From positions 106,104 to 170,103 of the forward strand of contig NZ_AZCP01000004.1 of NCBI RefSeq assembly GCF_001433855.1: a stretch of DNA of 64,000 nt, written 5' to 3'. The position numbers and the translations under genes were made by a program. The DNA comes from Levilactobacillus brevis ATCC 14869 = DSM 20054. GTDB taxonomy: Bacteria; Bacillota; Bacilli; Lactobacillales; Lactobacillaceae. The stretch's first letter is position 1; the number at the start of each line of letters is the position of its first letter. Below the pieces are notes generated by a model that saw only the letters and a list, made by a program, of their open reading frames with translations, was not told where the DNA came from and searched no databases. Below, one piece after another: positions 28,096 to 37,233 of this stretch.

Positions 28096-29538
28096 ATGAA
28101 AGAAAATTCAACGAAAACGGGTAAACCAATTAGTTTTACAGAGGCTTTGATGATTTTGCTAGCCATGCTAGTAGTGATGGGGTTAGGGGTTATCAAGTTT
28201 GGATTATCACCAACCACCCCAGTTTTATTGGTTATTTCCTTGGTGATTCTATGGGCGAAGGTCCGCGGTGCCAATTGGGATACCATTCATGATGGCATTA
28301 TTGACGGGATTAAAACTGGGATTATTCCCATTTTTATCTTTTTACTGATTGGGGCCTTGATTAGTGTCTGGATTGCCGCCGGGATTATTCCATCCATGAT
28401 GGTCTTTGGTTTCCATATGATTTCGGCGCAATGGTTCGTGCCATCTGTTTTCCTAGTTTGTGCCATCATTGGTACTTCCATTGGGAGTGCGTTTACGATC
28501 ATTTCAACTATCGGGATTGCCCTGTTCGGGATGGGGACGACGATGGGCTTCAATCCAGCATTAGTAGCTGGGGCAATCATTTCCGGCGCGATCTTCGGCG
28601 ATAAGACGTCGCCGCTATCTGATTCAACGAACTTGGCCTCAGCCATTGCTGAATCTGAATTATTTGCGCATATTAAAAACTTGATGTGGTCCACGATTCC
28701 AGCATTCTTAGTTTCTTTGGTGCTCTACTTCTTCATGGGAAACGGGGCATCTGATGCGAATGCCATGGGCAAGATTAATGCGACGTTGACCACGTTGAAT
28801 ACCCACTTCTCGATCACTTGGTGGGCAGTTCTTCCAATTTTAGTTATGTTTGCCTGTGCTTGGCGGAAGATTCCGGCCATTCCCACGTTGCTGTTAAATA
28901 TTGGGTTAGCTATTGTGATGATTTTTATTGAAAAGCCCACGACATCATTGAGCAGTATTGCGACGATGATTGAATCCGGATTTGTGTCCAAGACGGGTAA
29001 TGGCAGTGTGGATGCCTTACTGACCCGGGGTGGAATTAGTGCCATGATGTCGACGGTGTCACTGATTATTCTGACACTCACCCTTGGCGGATTGCTGATG
29101 AAGTTCAATGTGATTCAGACGGTCATGGTCCCATTGGCTAAACGCCTACACGGAACCGGTTCATTAGTGACGGCCGCCATTCTAGCCGGGATCGGCGTCA
29201 ACATCTTTGTTGGGGAACAATACCTTTCCGTTATCTTACCAGGGAAAGCCTTTAAGGAAACCTTCAACGCGCGTGGTTTAGATAACTTGGCACTGAGCCG
29301 GGTGCTTGAAGATGGGGGCACGGTTATCAACTACTTGGTTCCTTGGGGCGTGGCGGCCGTCTTCGCGGCTAACACGTTAGGCGTCTCTACACTGGCTTAC
29401 CTGCCATTCTGTTTCTTCAGTCTGTTGTCACCTGTGTTCTCCATTCTCAGCGGGTTCACCGGTGTTGGCCTTAAACGGCTACCATCTAAAGATGATCGCA
29501 GTGCGACAGCAGCATCCATCGCGGCTAATGGTCGATAG
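28096..29538 (+). CDS. NhaC family antiporter, T-box controlled
   Basis: Membrane protein of 480 residues with about 12 helices and NhaC family motifs (SAFTIISTIGIALFGMG, SGAIFGDKTSPLSDSTNLAS). It is usually annotated as Na+/H+ antiporter. Because a tRNA-sensing T-box controls it, an amino acid transport role, probably tyrosine, is more likely; that is inference from regulation. GAGGAGCG precedes ATG 28096. Monocistronic. Confidence 0.9.
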   Translation: MKENSTKTGKPISFTEALMILLAMLVVMGLGVIKFGLSPTTPVLLVISLVILWAKVRGANWDTIHDGIIDGIKTGIIPIFIFLLIGALISVWIAAGIIPSMMVFGFHMISAQWFVPSVFLVCAIIGTSIGSAFTIISTIGIALFGMGTTMGFNPALVAGAIISGAIFGDKTSPLSDSTNLASAIAESELFAHIKNLMWSTIPAFLVSLVLYFFMGNGASDANAMGKINATLTTLNTHFSITWWAVLPILVMFACAWRKIPAIPTLLLNIGLAIVMIFIEKPTTSLSSIATMIESGFVSKTGNGSVDALLTRGGISAMMSTVSLIILTLTLGGLLMKFNVIQTVMVPLAKRLHGTGSLVTAAILAGIGVNIFVGEQYLSVILPGKAFKETFNARGLDNLALSRVLEDGGTVINYLVPWGVAAVFAANTLGVSTLAYLPFCFFSLLSPVFSILSGFTGVGLKRLPSKDDRSATAASIAANGR

Positions 29539-29576
29539 ATTGGAAAGTGAGTATCAGTAGAATAGAATCAGTTAGG

Positions 29577-29604
29577 GTCGGGCCTTTGGGCACGGCCTTT
29601 TCTT
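29577..29604 (+). terminator. Weak terminator after nhaC gene
   Basis: GGGCC..GGCC stem with CTTTTCTT after it; short and G-U rich. Confidence 0.4.
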
Positions 29605-29687
29605 ATGGATTCAGTATGCTAGCCAATTAAGGATAGTGAGGGACAAAATATACTGGTCTTGTGACGGATTCAGCAATATTCATAACC

Positions 29688-29716
29688 ACTTACAAAACTT
29701 ACATTACTTACATAAC
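29688..29716. repeat. Three short ACTTACA tandem repeats before the AEC gene
   Basis: ACTTACA recurs at about 9-10 bp intervals, followed by two CGATAT copies (29720 and 29744). This lies 75-100 bp before the AEC start and could be bound by the response regulator encoded downstream. Confidence 0.4.
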
Positions 29717-29791
29717 TTTCGATATGTATAAAAGTGAGCAAACTCGATATATGATTAAGCCATCAGATAAATTAATTCGGAGGCGACAACC

Positions 29792-30865
29792 ATGAGCGTG
29801 CTCAAAGCAGTTGAATCAACGTTCACAAATGCAGCAATTATTAGTTCCATCACATCGACCATCTTTATTATTCTTCTCGGCTTCTTCCTACGGCGCCGGG
29901 GGACTTTTGGCGAGAACTTTGGTAAAGTGTTAACCAAGGTTGCCCTGACTGTGGCAATTCCAGCTTTAGCGTTTAACTCCTTCATGCAACCCATGGATGG
30001 CGACGCTTTTAAGCAAGGTATGGGTGTTTTAGTTTGGGGAATTGTGATTTATATTCTTTTGATTTTTATCACGCCCTTCATGTATCAACGTTATGTTAAG
30101 GGACAACGTGAAGTTTTAGCAATCTTAACCACGTTTGGTTCCACGACTTTCTTTGGGATTCCGATTGTCGGCGCCGTTTATGGGGCCAAAGGGGTCATGT
30201 ATAGTTCCATTTTTAACATCGGGTACCGGATCTTCCTCTATTCATACGCCTACATCAAGATGTCCGGGTTGAAGATGGAAGCCAAGAATATCAAGAAAAT
30301 GTTTGCCAATCCCATTGTTATCGCAACTTTCTTGGGGCTCTTCTTCTGGTTAGCCCAACACCTCGTTCCACAGGTGACGGTGCATGCCGCGATTAACGGC
30401 GTACAAACCACTGGGATGACGACCGTTGCCTTTTATCGGATCGATCAGACTGCACTGTGGCTTTACAAACCTCTGACTTACTTAGCGAACTTATCTTCAC
30501 CACTGGCTTGGTTGGCAATCGGGGTAACGCTGGGGTCCATTTCCTTTGCCGATGCGGCTAAGGACAAGACACCCTGGTATTACGCTTTAAACAAAGTTAT
30601 CTTGGTACCGCTATTAAATCTCGTGATCCTCTGGCTCTTGGATATCACCGGTATTTTACCGTTGAGTTTTGTCGCTGTTGCCACGGTAGTTGTTATGATG
30701 GCAACGCCAACGGCCTCTGTAGCTTCTGCGTACGCCATTAGCTTTGACCGAGAAGCAGTCTTGTCTTCCAATGCATCCTTTATCTCGACCATCTGTGCGG
30801 TAGTGATGATGCCAGTTTGGATTGCCATTCTCCAAGTGGTGAGTGGACTCGGCGTGTTCCATTAA
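29792..30865 (+). CDS. AEC family carrier (auxin efflux carrier type)
   Basis: Membrane protein of 357 residues with ten predicted helices in two halves, the AEC/malate-permease layout; the TFGSTTFFGIPIVGAVYG and TPTASVASAYAISF segments are the discontinuous-helix regions. GGAGGCGAC precedes ATG 29792. It is followed after 19 bp by a D-2-hydroxyacid dehydrogenase and then a CitA/DcuS-type sensor pair. The likely substrate is a 2-hydroxy or dicarboxylic acid; malate is not proven as no malolactic gene is present. Confidence 0.88.
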   Translation: MSVLKAVESTFTNAAIISSITSTIFIILLGFFLRRRGTFGENFGKVLTKVALTVAIPALAFNSFMQPMDGDAFKQGMGVLVWGIVIYILLIFITPFMYQRYVKGQREVLAILTTFGSTTFFGIPIVGAVYGAKGVMYSSIFNIGYRIFLYSYAYIKMSGLKMEAKNIKKMFANPIVIATFLGLFFWLAQHLVPQVTVHAAINGVQTTGMTTVAFYRIDQTALWLYKPLTYLANLSSPLAWLAIGVTLGSISFADAAKDKTPWYYALNKVILVPLLNLVILWLLDITGILPLSFVAVATVVVMMATPTASVASAYAISFDREAVLSSNASFISTICAVVMMPVWIAILQVVSGLGVFH

Positions 30866-30884
30866 AGAAAGGAAGTTTCCTAGT

Positions 30885-31886
30885 ATGGTAAAAATTACAT
30901 CTTACGGCGTCCGACCGATCGAGCAACCGTATTTCGATAAGCTAAATAAATATGATTTTGACATGACTTATGTTGAGGAACTCCTGACTCACGACAACGT
31001 GACAGCGGCTCAAGGCGCTGATGCCGTATTAGTACGGGGTAACTGTGTCGTTGACCGGCAAAACCTCGAGGCCTTTGCGGGTTGGGGGATTAAATACGTC
31101 TTCACGCGTTCCGTTGGGTTTAACCATATGGACCTACAGGCCGCAGCTGATCTGGGCATTGAAATGGCCCGTGTGCCGGGTTACTCGCCATACGCTGTGG
31201 CTGAATTGGCCTTCACACTCGGCATGACACTGTTCCGCCACGTGAACTTAGCGATCAGCCAAACCCGTCAGGCAGATTTCACGATCTCCAATGCGATGTT
31301 TAGCAAGGAAATCCACACGGCAACGGTCGGAATTGTCGGGATTGGTCGCTTGGGCTATACGGAAGCCAAGCTGTACAAGGCTTTGGGTGCCAAAGTTGTG
31401 GCATATGATCCGTATCCATCTGATGCCGCTAAAGAGCTGGCTGAATTAGTGGATTTACCAACGTTATTAGCCCAAAGTGACATTGTTTCGATTCATGTGC
31501 CATATTTCCCAGGTAAGAATGAAGATTTAGTCAATACTGACTTTATTCAGCAAATGAAGTCCGGTGCCGTTCTCATTAATACGGCCCGGGGGGAACTGGC
31601 TAACGTGCCAGCCATCCTTAAAGGTCTTGAGGATGGTCACCTTAGTGGCTACGGGACTGACGTGGTTGCTGACGAAGTGGCAATCATTGGTAAGCAATTC
31701 GCCAGTGTCAATGAAGTGCCTAACCAAGGGGTTCAAGACTTACTACGAGCTAATCCTAAAGTGTTGATTACACCGCACGTGGGATCGTATACGGAACCGG
31801 CCTTACAAGATATGATTCGCATTAGTTACGATAATTTTCATGATATCTTAACGACGGGGAAGACAGCTAACGCCATCCACGCCTAA
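30885..31886 (+). CDS. D-2-hydroxyacid dehydrogenase
   Basis: NAD-dependent enzyme of 333 residues that reduces 2-keto acids to D-2-hydroxy acids, D-lactate dehydrogenase-like. The Rossmann motif is GIVGIGRLG, catalytic Arg in INTARGELAN and His in ITPHVGSYTE. The upstream in-frame start at 30843 lies inside the AEC gene; AAAGGAAG before ATG 30885 decides the start. Tight spacing to the carrier gene suggests that its substrate or product is carried by it. Confidence 0.88.
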   Translation: MVKITSYGVRPIEQPYFDKLNKYDFDMTYVEELLTHDNVTAAQGADAVLVRGNCVVDRQNLEAFAGWGIKYVFTRSVGFNHMDLQAAADLGIEMARVPGYSPYAVAELAFTLGMTLFRHVNLAISQTRQADFTISNAMFSKEIHTATVGIVGIGRLGYTEAKLYKALGAKVVAYDPYPSDAAKELAELVDLPTLLAQSDIVSIHVPYFPGKNEDLVNTDFIQQMKSGAVLINTARGELANVPAILKGLEDGHLSGYGTDVVADEVAIIGKQFASVNEVPNQGVQDLLRANPKVLITPHVGSYTEPALQDMIRISYDNFHDILTTGKTANAIHA

Positions 31887-31893
31887 TCAAGTG

Positions 31894-31941
31894 AGCGTGA
31901 GACAACAAGAGCTCGGGACTTTTGTCTCGGACTCTTTTTTG
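31894..31941 (+). terminator. Terminator between dehydrogenase and sensor kinase
   Basis: GAGACAA/TTGTCTC stem with outer GAG/CTC and six T. It separates structural from regulatory genes; a related element ends the gene block at 45534. Confidence 0.75.
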
Positions 31942-32005
31942 CCGCGGGCGTTTCAGTTGCGACAAACCGGCCTGGTCAGGTATATTGGCAAATGAGGTGG
32001 CGGAT

Positions 32006-33598
32006 GTGCAGAAATTGAAGAAACAACTCCCGTTTTGGGCCATTGTGATTGCCGTCATGGCACTAGCAATTGGGGTATCAGTGGCAACAACGGTGGTCCT
32101 GATCCACCGGGATACGGTAGCGGAGAATAAGCAAACGATTCAGCGGCGAATTCTGCGGGTGGCCCGTTCGACCGCTAAGATGCCGGCAGTTAAACGGGTC
32201 ATTCGTGCCTCCAATGCGGGAGCTGATACGAATTTACAAACAGTGATTAAACCGTTGGTCAGTCGCGATGACGTAGATTTTATTGTGGTGATGAACCACC
32301 AGTTAATTCGTTTATCACATCCACGAGCGAAGAGTGTGGGCCATCATTTTAGTTCAGTTAAGGACCCAGCCCCAGCATTACGTGGTCAGATTCACTATTC
32401 CCAAAAGCCTGGCGTACTGGGACCAGAGTATCGGGTATTCCTGCCAGTTTATGACCGTGGCCGCGTTATTGGGGTCGTCTGTGTCGGCCTAACCCAACAG
32501 AATTTGGATCAGCAGTTACAGCATAAGACTCGGCCTATCTTGCTGGGCGGGTTACTGGGCTTTCTGATTGGCTGCATTTTGGCCATTTTATTGGGCATGT
32601 ATCTCCGCTATCTGTTATTAGGCATGGAACCTAGCGAGATTTCCGAACGGATTGCGCGGCAAAAGTTAATTGATGATTCATTGCCGGAAGGAATCGTTGC
32701 AATTAACCGCAATGGGAGCATTATTTCTGCGAATCAAACGGCACAGCACCTGTTTGGTCAGCCGTTATCACTGAATGCCCCCTTGCCGGCAACACTTCGG
32801 GCACTCTTATTTGCGCCGGCGACCCGGCAGACCAGTGGGAGTGAAGTGGCGTTTCAAGATAAACGGCTATTGGTGACGACCAATGATCTCCGAGTGCGGG
32901 GACGGGTAATCGGACAAGTCTCGCTTATTCGTGATATGTCAGCCATTACGGACTTGATTGATAAGTTAGCCGGAACGGAGCATTACATCTCGTCGCTCCG
33001 GGCCCAAACGCATGAGTTTATGAATCAGCTACAAGTCATCAATGGCTTACTGGAGCTGGCTGAGTATCCCCGTGCGTTGCAGTTTATGCAGGAAATTAAC
33101 AATTCCTATCACCAAGACGTCGGAGCAGTCACGGACAAAATTAAGTGGCCGGCCATGGTGGGGCTCATATTGGGTAAACGCAAAGAGGCTAAGGAACAAG
33201 GGTTTTCATTGACTATCGATGCCCAATCGGCGGTGACTCAGGTGACTTTCGAAAATCGGGTGGAAGTTCTCGCTTTACGGATTGTCAGTAATCTATTAGA
33301 TAATGCGATTGCGGCAATTACAGCACCCAAGTCGACCGATCAGGTGACGCTGCGGTTAGTACTAACGGCAACTGGCACATTAACAATTGTCGTGACGGAT
33401 ACGGGCAGTGGGATTAGTCCAGCGGTGCGCACCCAGATGTTTACCCAAGGCTTCTCAACTAAGGGGCCACAGCGGGGATATGGGATGAGCTTGATTATGG
33501 CTGCTGTAACCACGCTGAAGGGGACTTTAGCCATAACGGCCAATTCTCCCCAAGGGACAGTGGTGACGATTCAAGTGGAGACGGGAGCGCCAAAATGA
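32006..33598 (+). CDS. Sensor histidine kinase, CitA/DcuS type
   Basis: Membrane kinase of 530 residues: helix 1 (about 10-32), an extracytoplasmic single-Cache domain (about 35-180), helix 2 (about 185-208), a PAS domain (DSLPEGIVAINRNGSIISANQ), and a catalytic core with the phospho-acceptor His in AQTHEFMNQLQVINGL, N-box NLLDNAIAAI, DTGSGISP and STKGPQRGYGMSL. GTG 32006 follows GAGGTGG. This class senses citrate, malate or C4-dicarboxylates outside the cell; ligand here is unknown. Confidence 0.92.
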   Translation: MQKLKKQLPFWAIVIAVMALAIGVSVATTVVLIHRDTVAENKQTIQRRILRVARSTAKMPAVKRVIRASNAGADTNLQTVIKPLVSRDDVDFIVVMNHQLIRLSHPRAKSVGHHFSSVKDPAPALRGQIHYSQKPGVLGPEYRVFLPVYDRGRVIGVVCVGLTQQNLDQQLQHKTRPILLGGLLGFLIGCILAILLGMYLRYLLLGMEPSEISERIARQKLIDDSLPEGIVAINRNGSIISANQTAQHLFGQPLSLNAPLPATLRALLFAPATRQTSGSEVAFQDKRLLVTTNDLRVRGRVIGQVSLIRDMSAITDLIDKLAGTEHYISSLRAQTHEFMNQLQVINGLLELAEYPRALQFMQEINNSYHQDVGAVTDKIKWPAMVGLILGKRKEAKEQGFSLTIDAQSAVTQVTFENRVEVLALRIVSNLLDNAIAAITAPKSTDQVTLRLVLTATGTLTIVVTDTGSGISPAVRTQMFTQGFSTKGPQRGYGMSLIMAAVTTLKGTLAITANSPQGTVVTIQVETGAPK

Positions 33599-34311
33599 AA
33601 ATATTAATTATTGAAGATGACCCGATGGTGCGGTTGATTAACCACCGCTTCTTAGAACGCATTCCCCAATTACAGGCGGCAACGATTGTGGAATGTCCGA
33701 GTGCAGTGGTAGCATTGGCACGACCGGATTTAGCAGAATATACGTTAATTCTATTAGATATGTATCTCCCCCAATTAAGTGGGACAGAATTTTTGGCTGA
33801 GCTCTTAGGCCGTCAGCTGCATCCGCAAGTAATTATGATGACGGCGGCTAACGACCAACAAACGTTAAAGGAAGCCGTGAACTATGGTGTGTTGGATTTC
33901 TTAATTAAGCCCTTTACGTTCGACCGGTTTCAACAAGCAATGGCTAAATTCACGCGGTTATTGGCAGTGGATGATAAGCACACGGTGTCACAGACCGACC
34001 TGGATAGCTTGTTCTTGGGGGTAACGGTGCCGGTTTCAACAACGACCACTGCCGAATTACCCAAGGGGCTAACCAAGTTATCACTACAGCGAATCGTCAC
34101 GGCGCTGGCAACCTTAAAGCCGGGGTTTTCTAATCAAGATGTGGCAGATCAAACGGGGTTATCCCGGGTCTCCACCAAGAAATACGTGGATTTTTTGGTA
34201 GCTATGGGCTATCTGACCTCAGCGATTGTTTATCAGAGCAGTGGCCGGCCGTTGACCACCTTTCAAGTTGTGCCAACTAGTGAGCGGCTGATTCAACCGT
34301 ACTTAACATGA
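33595..34311 (+). CDS. Response regulator, CitB/DcuR type
   Basis: Protein of 238 residues overlapping the kinase gene by 4 bp. The receiver has the acidic pair EDD (8-10), phospho-acceptor Asp in LILLDMYLP and Lys in FLIKPF; the C-terminal part has a helix-turn-helix (SNQDVADQTGLSRVSTKKYV). It probably activates the AEC and dehydrogenase genes. Confidence 0.92.
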   Translation: MKILIIEDDPMVRLINHRFLERIPQLQAATIVECPSAVVALARPDLAEYTLILLDMYLPQLSGTEFLAELLGRQLHPQVIMMTAANDQQTLKEAVNYGVLDFLIKPFTFDRFQQAMAKFTRLLAVDDKHTVSQTDLDSLFLGVTVPVSTTTTAELPKGLTKLSLQRIVTALATLKPGFSNQDVADQTGLSRVSTKKYVDFLVAMGYLTSAIVYQSSGRPLTTFQVVPTSERLIQPYLT

Positions 34312-34318
34312 ACGAACC

Positions 34319-34363
34319 AAAATGGACCTGTCAGAAGACTTAACTTCTAGCAGGTCCATTTTT
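34319..34363. terminator. Bidirectional terminator
   Basis: AATGGACCTG/CAGGTCCATT stem with inner AGAAG/CTTCT and T runs on both sides. Confidence 0.88.
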
Positions 34364-34373
34364 ATAATGGCTA

Positions 34374-35708
34374 TTAGTTGCCGGCCGTAAAGGGAACCAA
34401 CCGGGATAACGGATTCGTTTTGGTCGAACGATAACCCAGCCACCCAATCAGGATGACGGCAAGTAAGCTCAGGCTAATCAGCCACCATAACGCACTGGTA
34501 TAGCCGCTGTTAGCCCCGCCATAGAGCGCATTAAATGTTGAGTATACACCTTGAGACATCGGTGTGTGGGTACTCAACCAGCGATAAAAGCCGTTTAATG
34601 CTGGCCGTGGGATGATCGCACCACTTGCTACCACCTGACTTACTAGCAGTGGCAGTTGAAGAATCATGGAAGGGAGACCACCGCACAGAAAGGCAATGGC
34701 TAAGGTAAATTCAAAGACCGCTAAGCCAAAGAGTACCTGAACGCCGAATAGTTGCCAGAAAGCCGAACTGGAGAAGCTAATTAGGCAGCGGAGCGTTCCT
34801 AGCGTAACGAGTGGGGCGACTAGAACGCCGATGAATCCGTTAAGCTGGACGGCAAGTAAGGCAGACCATTTACCGATAACGTGGCGAGCACTCATGAACA
34901 TCAGGGTTAAGACGAGACTCATCAGCATGATTCCTAGATAGGCACCTAAGTTCAGAAACATAGGAGCAAATTGATATTGATAATTGGTTGGTAACGCGTG
35001 CAGTTTAGTTGTGGTCGTGGCAACTTGACCCGTTAAGGTCGCTGCGGTTGCGGCTGCTTGCTTTTTAACTTGGGGCATTAAGCGTTGTTGTTGCTGGTGC
35101 TTTACCCGAGCAATTGCTTGTTGTTGTAGTTTTTTCAATTGTGCCGGTTGTTGTGCTAGCTGAGGTGATTTTGCCAAGGCAGCCTGGAGTTGTTGTTTAA
35201 CTTGCTGTTTAGCCACGGCTTGTTGCTTTTGCATGAGGGCCTTGCCAGCCGATTGTGCGAGCATCTGGGTGACCTTGGCCGTAGTTAATTGGGAGGCAAC
35301 TTGAGTAGTGACTTGAGTAGTGACGTTTTTGGTCACCATGTTTTGTAGCAAGCCGTTCGACTGATTAACGGTATACGTCAGCTTAGGCGCTTGGCCCCGG
35401 GTGACTCGCTGGTAGAAGCCCTTATCGATTTGAATAATGAGGGCAGCCTGCCGCGTATTTAACTGGCGTTTGGCGTTAGCAAATGAGGTCGCCGTGACCA
35501 TTTTAAAGGGCAGTTTGTTTTCTAAGTGCGTTGCAATATTCTTGGAGACAGATGATTGGTCCTGATCTAGGACAACAACGCGAAGGTTTTGGGTCCCACT
35601 GGGGAGCTTGTTGAATCCGGGAACTGCTGCCAAGACAAAGATGAGACCACAGACCATTGCTAGAATAATGGCAACGTATGCTAAGGGATGTTTAAACCAC
35701 TTTTTCAA
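34374..35708 (-). CDS. ABC-2 type / YhgE-like membrane protein
   Basis: Protein of 444 residues with one N-terminal helix, an extracellular region of about 200 residues very rich in Gln, Ala and Lys (predicted coiled coil, residues 150-235), then five or six C-terminal helices. This is the layout of YhgE/Pip and DUF3533-like exporters that work without a linked ATPase gene. Start TTG 35708 (MKKWFKHPLAY). Divergent from a TetR gene, so probably its target; efflux of a lipophilic compound is inferred. Confidence 0.8.
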   Translation of the reverse strand: MKKWFKHPLAYVAIILAMVCGLIFVLAAVPGFNKLPSGTQNLRVVVLDQDQSSVSKNIATHLENKLPFKMVTATSFANAKRQLNTRQAALIIQIDKGFYQRVTRGQAPKLTYTVNQSNGLLQNMVTKNVTTQVTTQVASQLTTAKVTQMLAQSAGKALMQKQQAVAKQQVKQQLQAALAKSPQLAQQPAQLKKLQQQAIARVKHQQQQRLMPQVKKQAAATAATLTGQVATTTTKLHALPTNYQYQFAPMFLNLGAYLGIMLMSLVLTLMFMSARHVIGKWSALLAVQLNGFIGVLVAPLVTLGTLRCLISFSSSAFWQLFGVQVLFGLAVFEFTLAIAFLCGGLPSMILQLPLLVSQVVASGAIIPRPALNGFYRWLSTHTPMSQGVYSTFNALYGGANSGYTSALWWLISLSLLAVILIGWLGYRSTKTNPLSRLVPFTAGN

Positions 35709-35752
35709 TGTAAAAACCCGCTTTCTTTTTGCGTGCAGGTTGATTAATTATT

Positions 35753-35844
35753 ATAATGGACACAGCGCTGTATTTCTCAACCCAATGAGTAGTATAAAAT
35801 GCTTAAAACCTAGCGTCAATGGTGTTAGATAGATAATGGACACA
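35753..35844. promoter_or_regulatory. Divergent operator region of ABC-2 gene and tetR
   Basis: ATAATGGACACA occurs twice (35753-35764 and 35833-35844), once near each gene, and a perfect 10-bp palindrome ACAGCGCTGT (35762-35771) lies between the minus-strand -35 TTGAGA and -10. These are the likely sites of the adjacent TetR. Confidence 0.55.
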
Positions 35845-35874
35845 TCTGAAAAAGTGATTATGGGAGGGATAATT

Positions 35875-36453
35875 TTGGGTGAGCGAACCGAGGATTATCG
35901 TTATGTCAAAACACAACACAAGATTTACACAGCTTTAATTGCACTATTAAAGAAACGGGCTTTTGATGATATTACGGTTAGGGATCTCTGTCAGGCCGCG
36001 CAGGTGAGTCGGAGTGGGTTCTATCTCCATTTTGTCGATAAGTATGACCTGGTTGACAGCTACGGTCGTGATCTGGTCAAAATGGGGATGCGATTATTTT
36101 ACGCGAATCGGGGCAACGGCCTGGAGACCTTATATACGGAGCTGTTAACGCTGATTAATGAACAGGGCGATCTGATTACATTGCTGCTATCCCGGAAAGG
36201 TTCAGTTGAGATTCAGAATCAAATCAAGAATCAATTACGGCAGAATGCCGCTGACAATATTCTGCCATATTACGGCATTAAAAATCAGTCACCAGTAGCA
36301 CAACGTTACCTGATTGCCATGACGACTGGTGCGGTACTTAGTATCTTGCAGGAGTGGCTGGATTCTGGTAAACAGGAGTCACCAGCCGAACTAGTGGCGG
36401 TCATGCAAGAACAGGTGATGCCGACACTGCAACGTAGCCAATTTCGGCTTTAA
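35875..36453 (+). CDS. TetR family regulator
   Basis: Protein of 192 residues with helix-turn-helix ITVRDLCQAAQVSRSGFYLHF and a TetR_C-like ligand domain. The frame opens at 35836, but GGGAGGGA is 6 bp before TTG 35875, which is preferred (MGERTEDYRY). It is divergent from the ABC-2 protein and likely represses it. Confidence 0.85.
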   Translation: MGERTEDYRYVKTQHKIYTALIALLKKRAFDDITVRDLCQAAQVSRSGFYLHFVDKYDLVDSYGRDLVKMGMRLFYANRGNGLETLYTELLTLINEQGDLITLLLSRKGSVEIQNQIKNQLRQNAADNILPYYGIKNQSPVAQRYLIAMTTGAVLSILQEWLDSGKQESPAELVAVMQEQVMPTLQRSQFRL

Positions 36454-36467
36454 AATGAGCCAATAAA

Positions 36468-36503
36468 AAAACTCGCTAGGTGCTAATGCACGTAACGAGT
36501 TTT
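36468..36503. terminator. Bidirectional terminator
   Basis: AAAACTCG/CGAGTTTT stem with inner GTGC/GCAC between convergent genes. Confidence 0.85.
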
Positions 36504-36517
36504 GTTTAAGCGGAACG

Positions 36518-37174
36518 CTACCCGCAATAAGGAACGGGTTTGCTGTAGTAATAGCCTTGCGCCATTTTAACATTGTACTTTTGTGCTAGTGCAACATCAG
36601 CTTTATCCTCGATGCCTTCTAAGGTAAAACCGAGGTGGTAGATGTCAGCAATTTGGCGCCAAGCGTCTAGGCTGCCCATCAGTTCCCCCTGTCGATGTTG
36701 TAAGCGGAAGTTCTGCATGGCAAATTTAATACTGTCCATGAACGGTAAGACGTCTTGAACACTGGGACACCACGGGTTGTCAGTGCCGACATCGTCTAAG
36801 CTGAGTTTAATACCGAATGATCGGTATAGTGCCACATAACGGTGTAGCTCGTCTAATGAAGGAGTCTCAGTCAATTCAATAATCAGTTTCAAATTCTTAA
36901 CCGACTTTTTTAAGTGGATCAAGTGGCCAATGGTGCGGCTGTCAGTGAACTGCTGACGGTTGAGATTTAATGAAATTTCCGGATTATCTGGATGGTTTTG
37001 TAAAATATTAGTAATTTCTTGGTAGGATAGCGAGACTTGTTGTTCCATCGGTAGTGCCGTGAAGTCTTTAGGCGTTACCCAGTAGTCATGCGAATATGAA
37101 CGCAGAAGAAGTTCATAGCCGGCAAGTTTTTGCGTGATGGCGTCAACTTGTGGCTGAACAAAGAATCGATACAT
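36518..37174 (-). CDS. Stand-alone EAL domain protein
   Basis: Cytosolic protein of 218 residues, only an EAL domain. Residues that bind metal and c-di-GMP in active enzymes can be matched: Glu in YELLLR, Asn in LNLN, Glu in IELTE, the Asp pair in LDDVGTD, Lys in IKFA, Glu in LEGIED and Gln in AQGYYYSKP. The IKID motif is IKFA and DFG is DVG, so activity is uncertain. No GGDEF gene is in this window. AAAGGAGATC lies upstream of ATG 37174; a TATAAT -10 at 37228-37233. Confidence 0.88.
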   Translation of the reverse strand: MYRFFVQPQVDAITQKLAGYELLLRSYSHDYWVTPKDFTALPMEQQVSLSYQEITNILQNHPDNPEISLNLNRQQFTDSRTIGHLIHLKKSVKNLKLIIELTETPSLDELHRYVALYRSFGIKLSLDDVGTDNPWCPSVQDVLPFMDSIKFAMQNFRLQHRQGELMGSLDAWRQIADIYHLGFTLEGIEDKADVALAQKYNVKMAQGYYYSKPVPYCG

Positions 37175-37233
37175 GAATTGAAGATCTCCTTTCTACGGTA
37201 ATTTAAAAGAGACATACGATAGTGACCATTATA

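Noticed and set aside
28287-29330. Several long antisense frames opposite the nhaC gene
   Set aside because: They are shadows of a hydrophobic coding sequence and lack ribosome sites.
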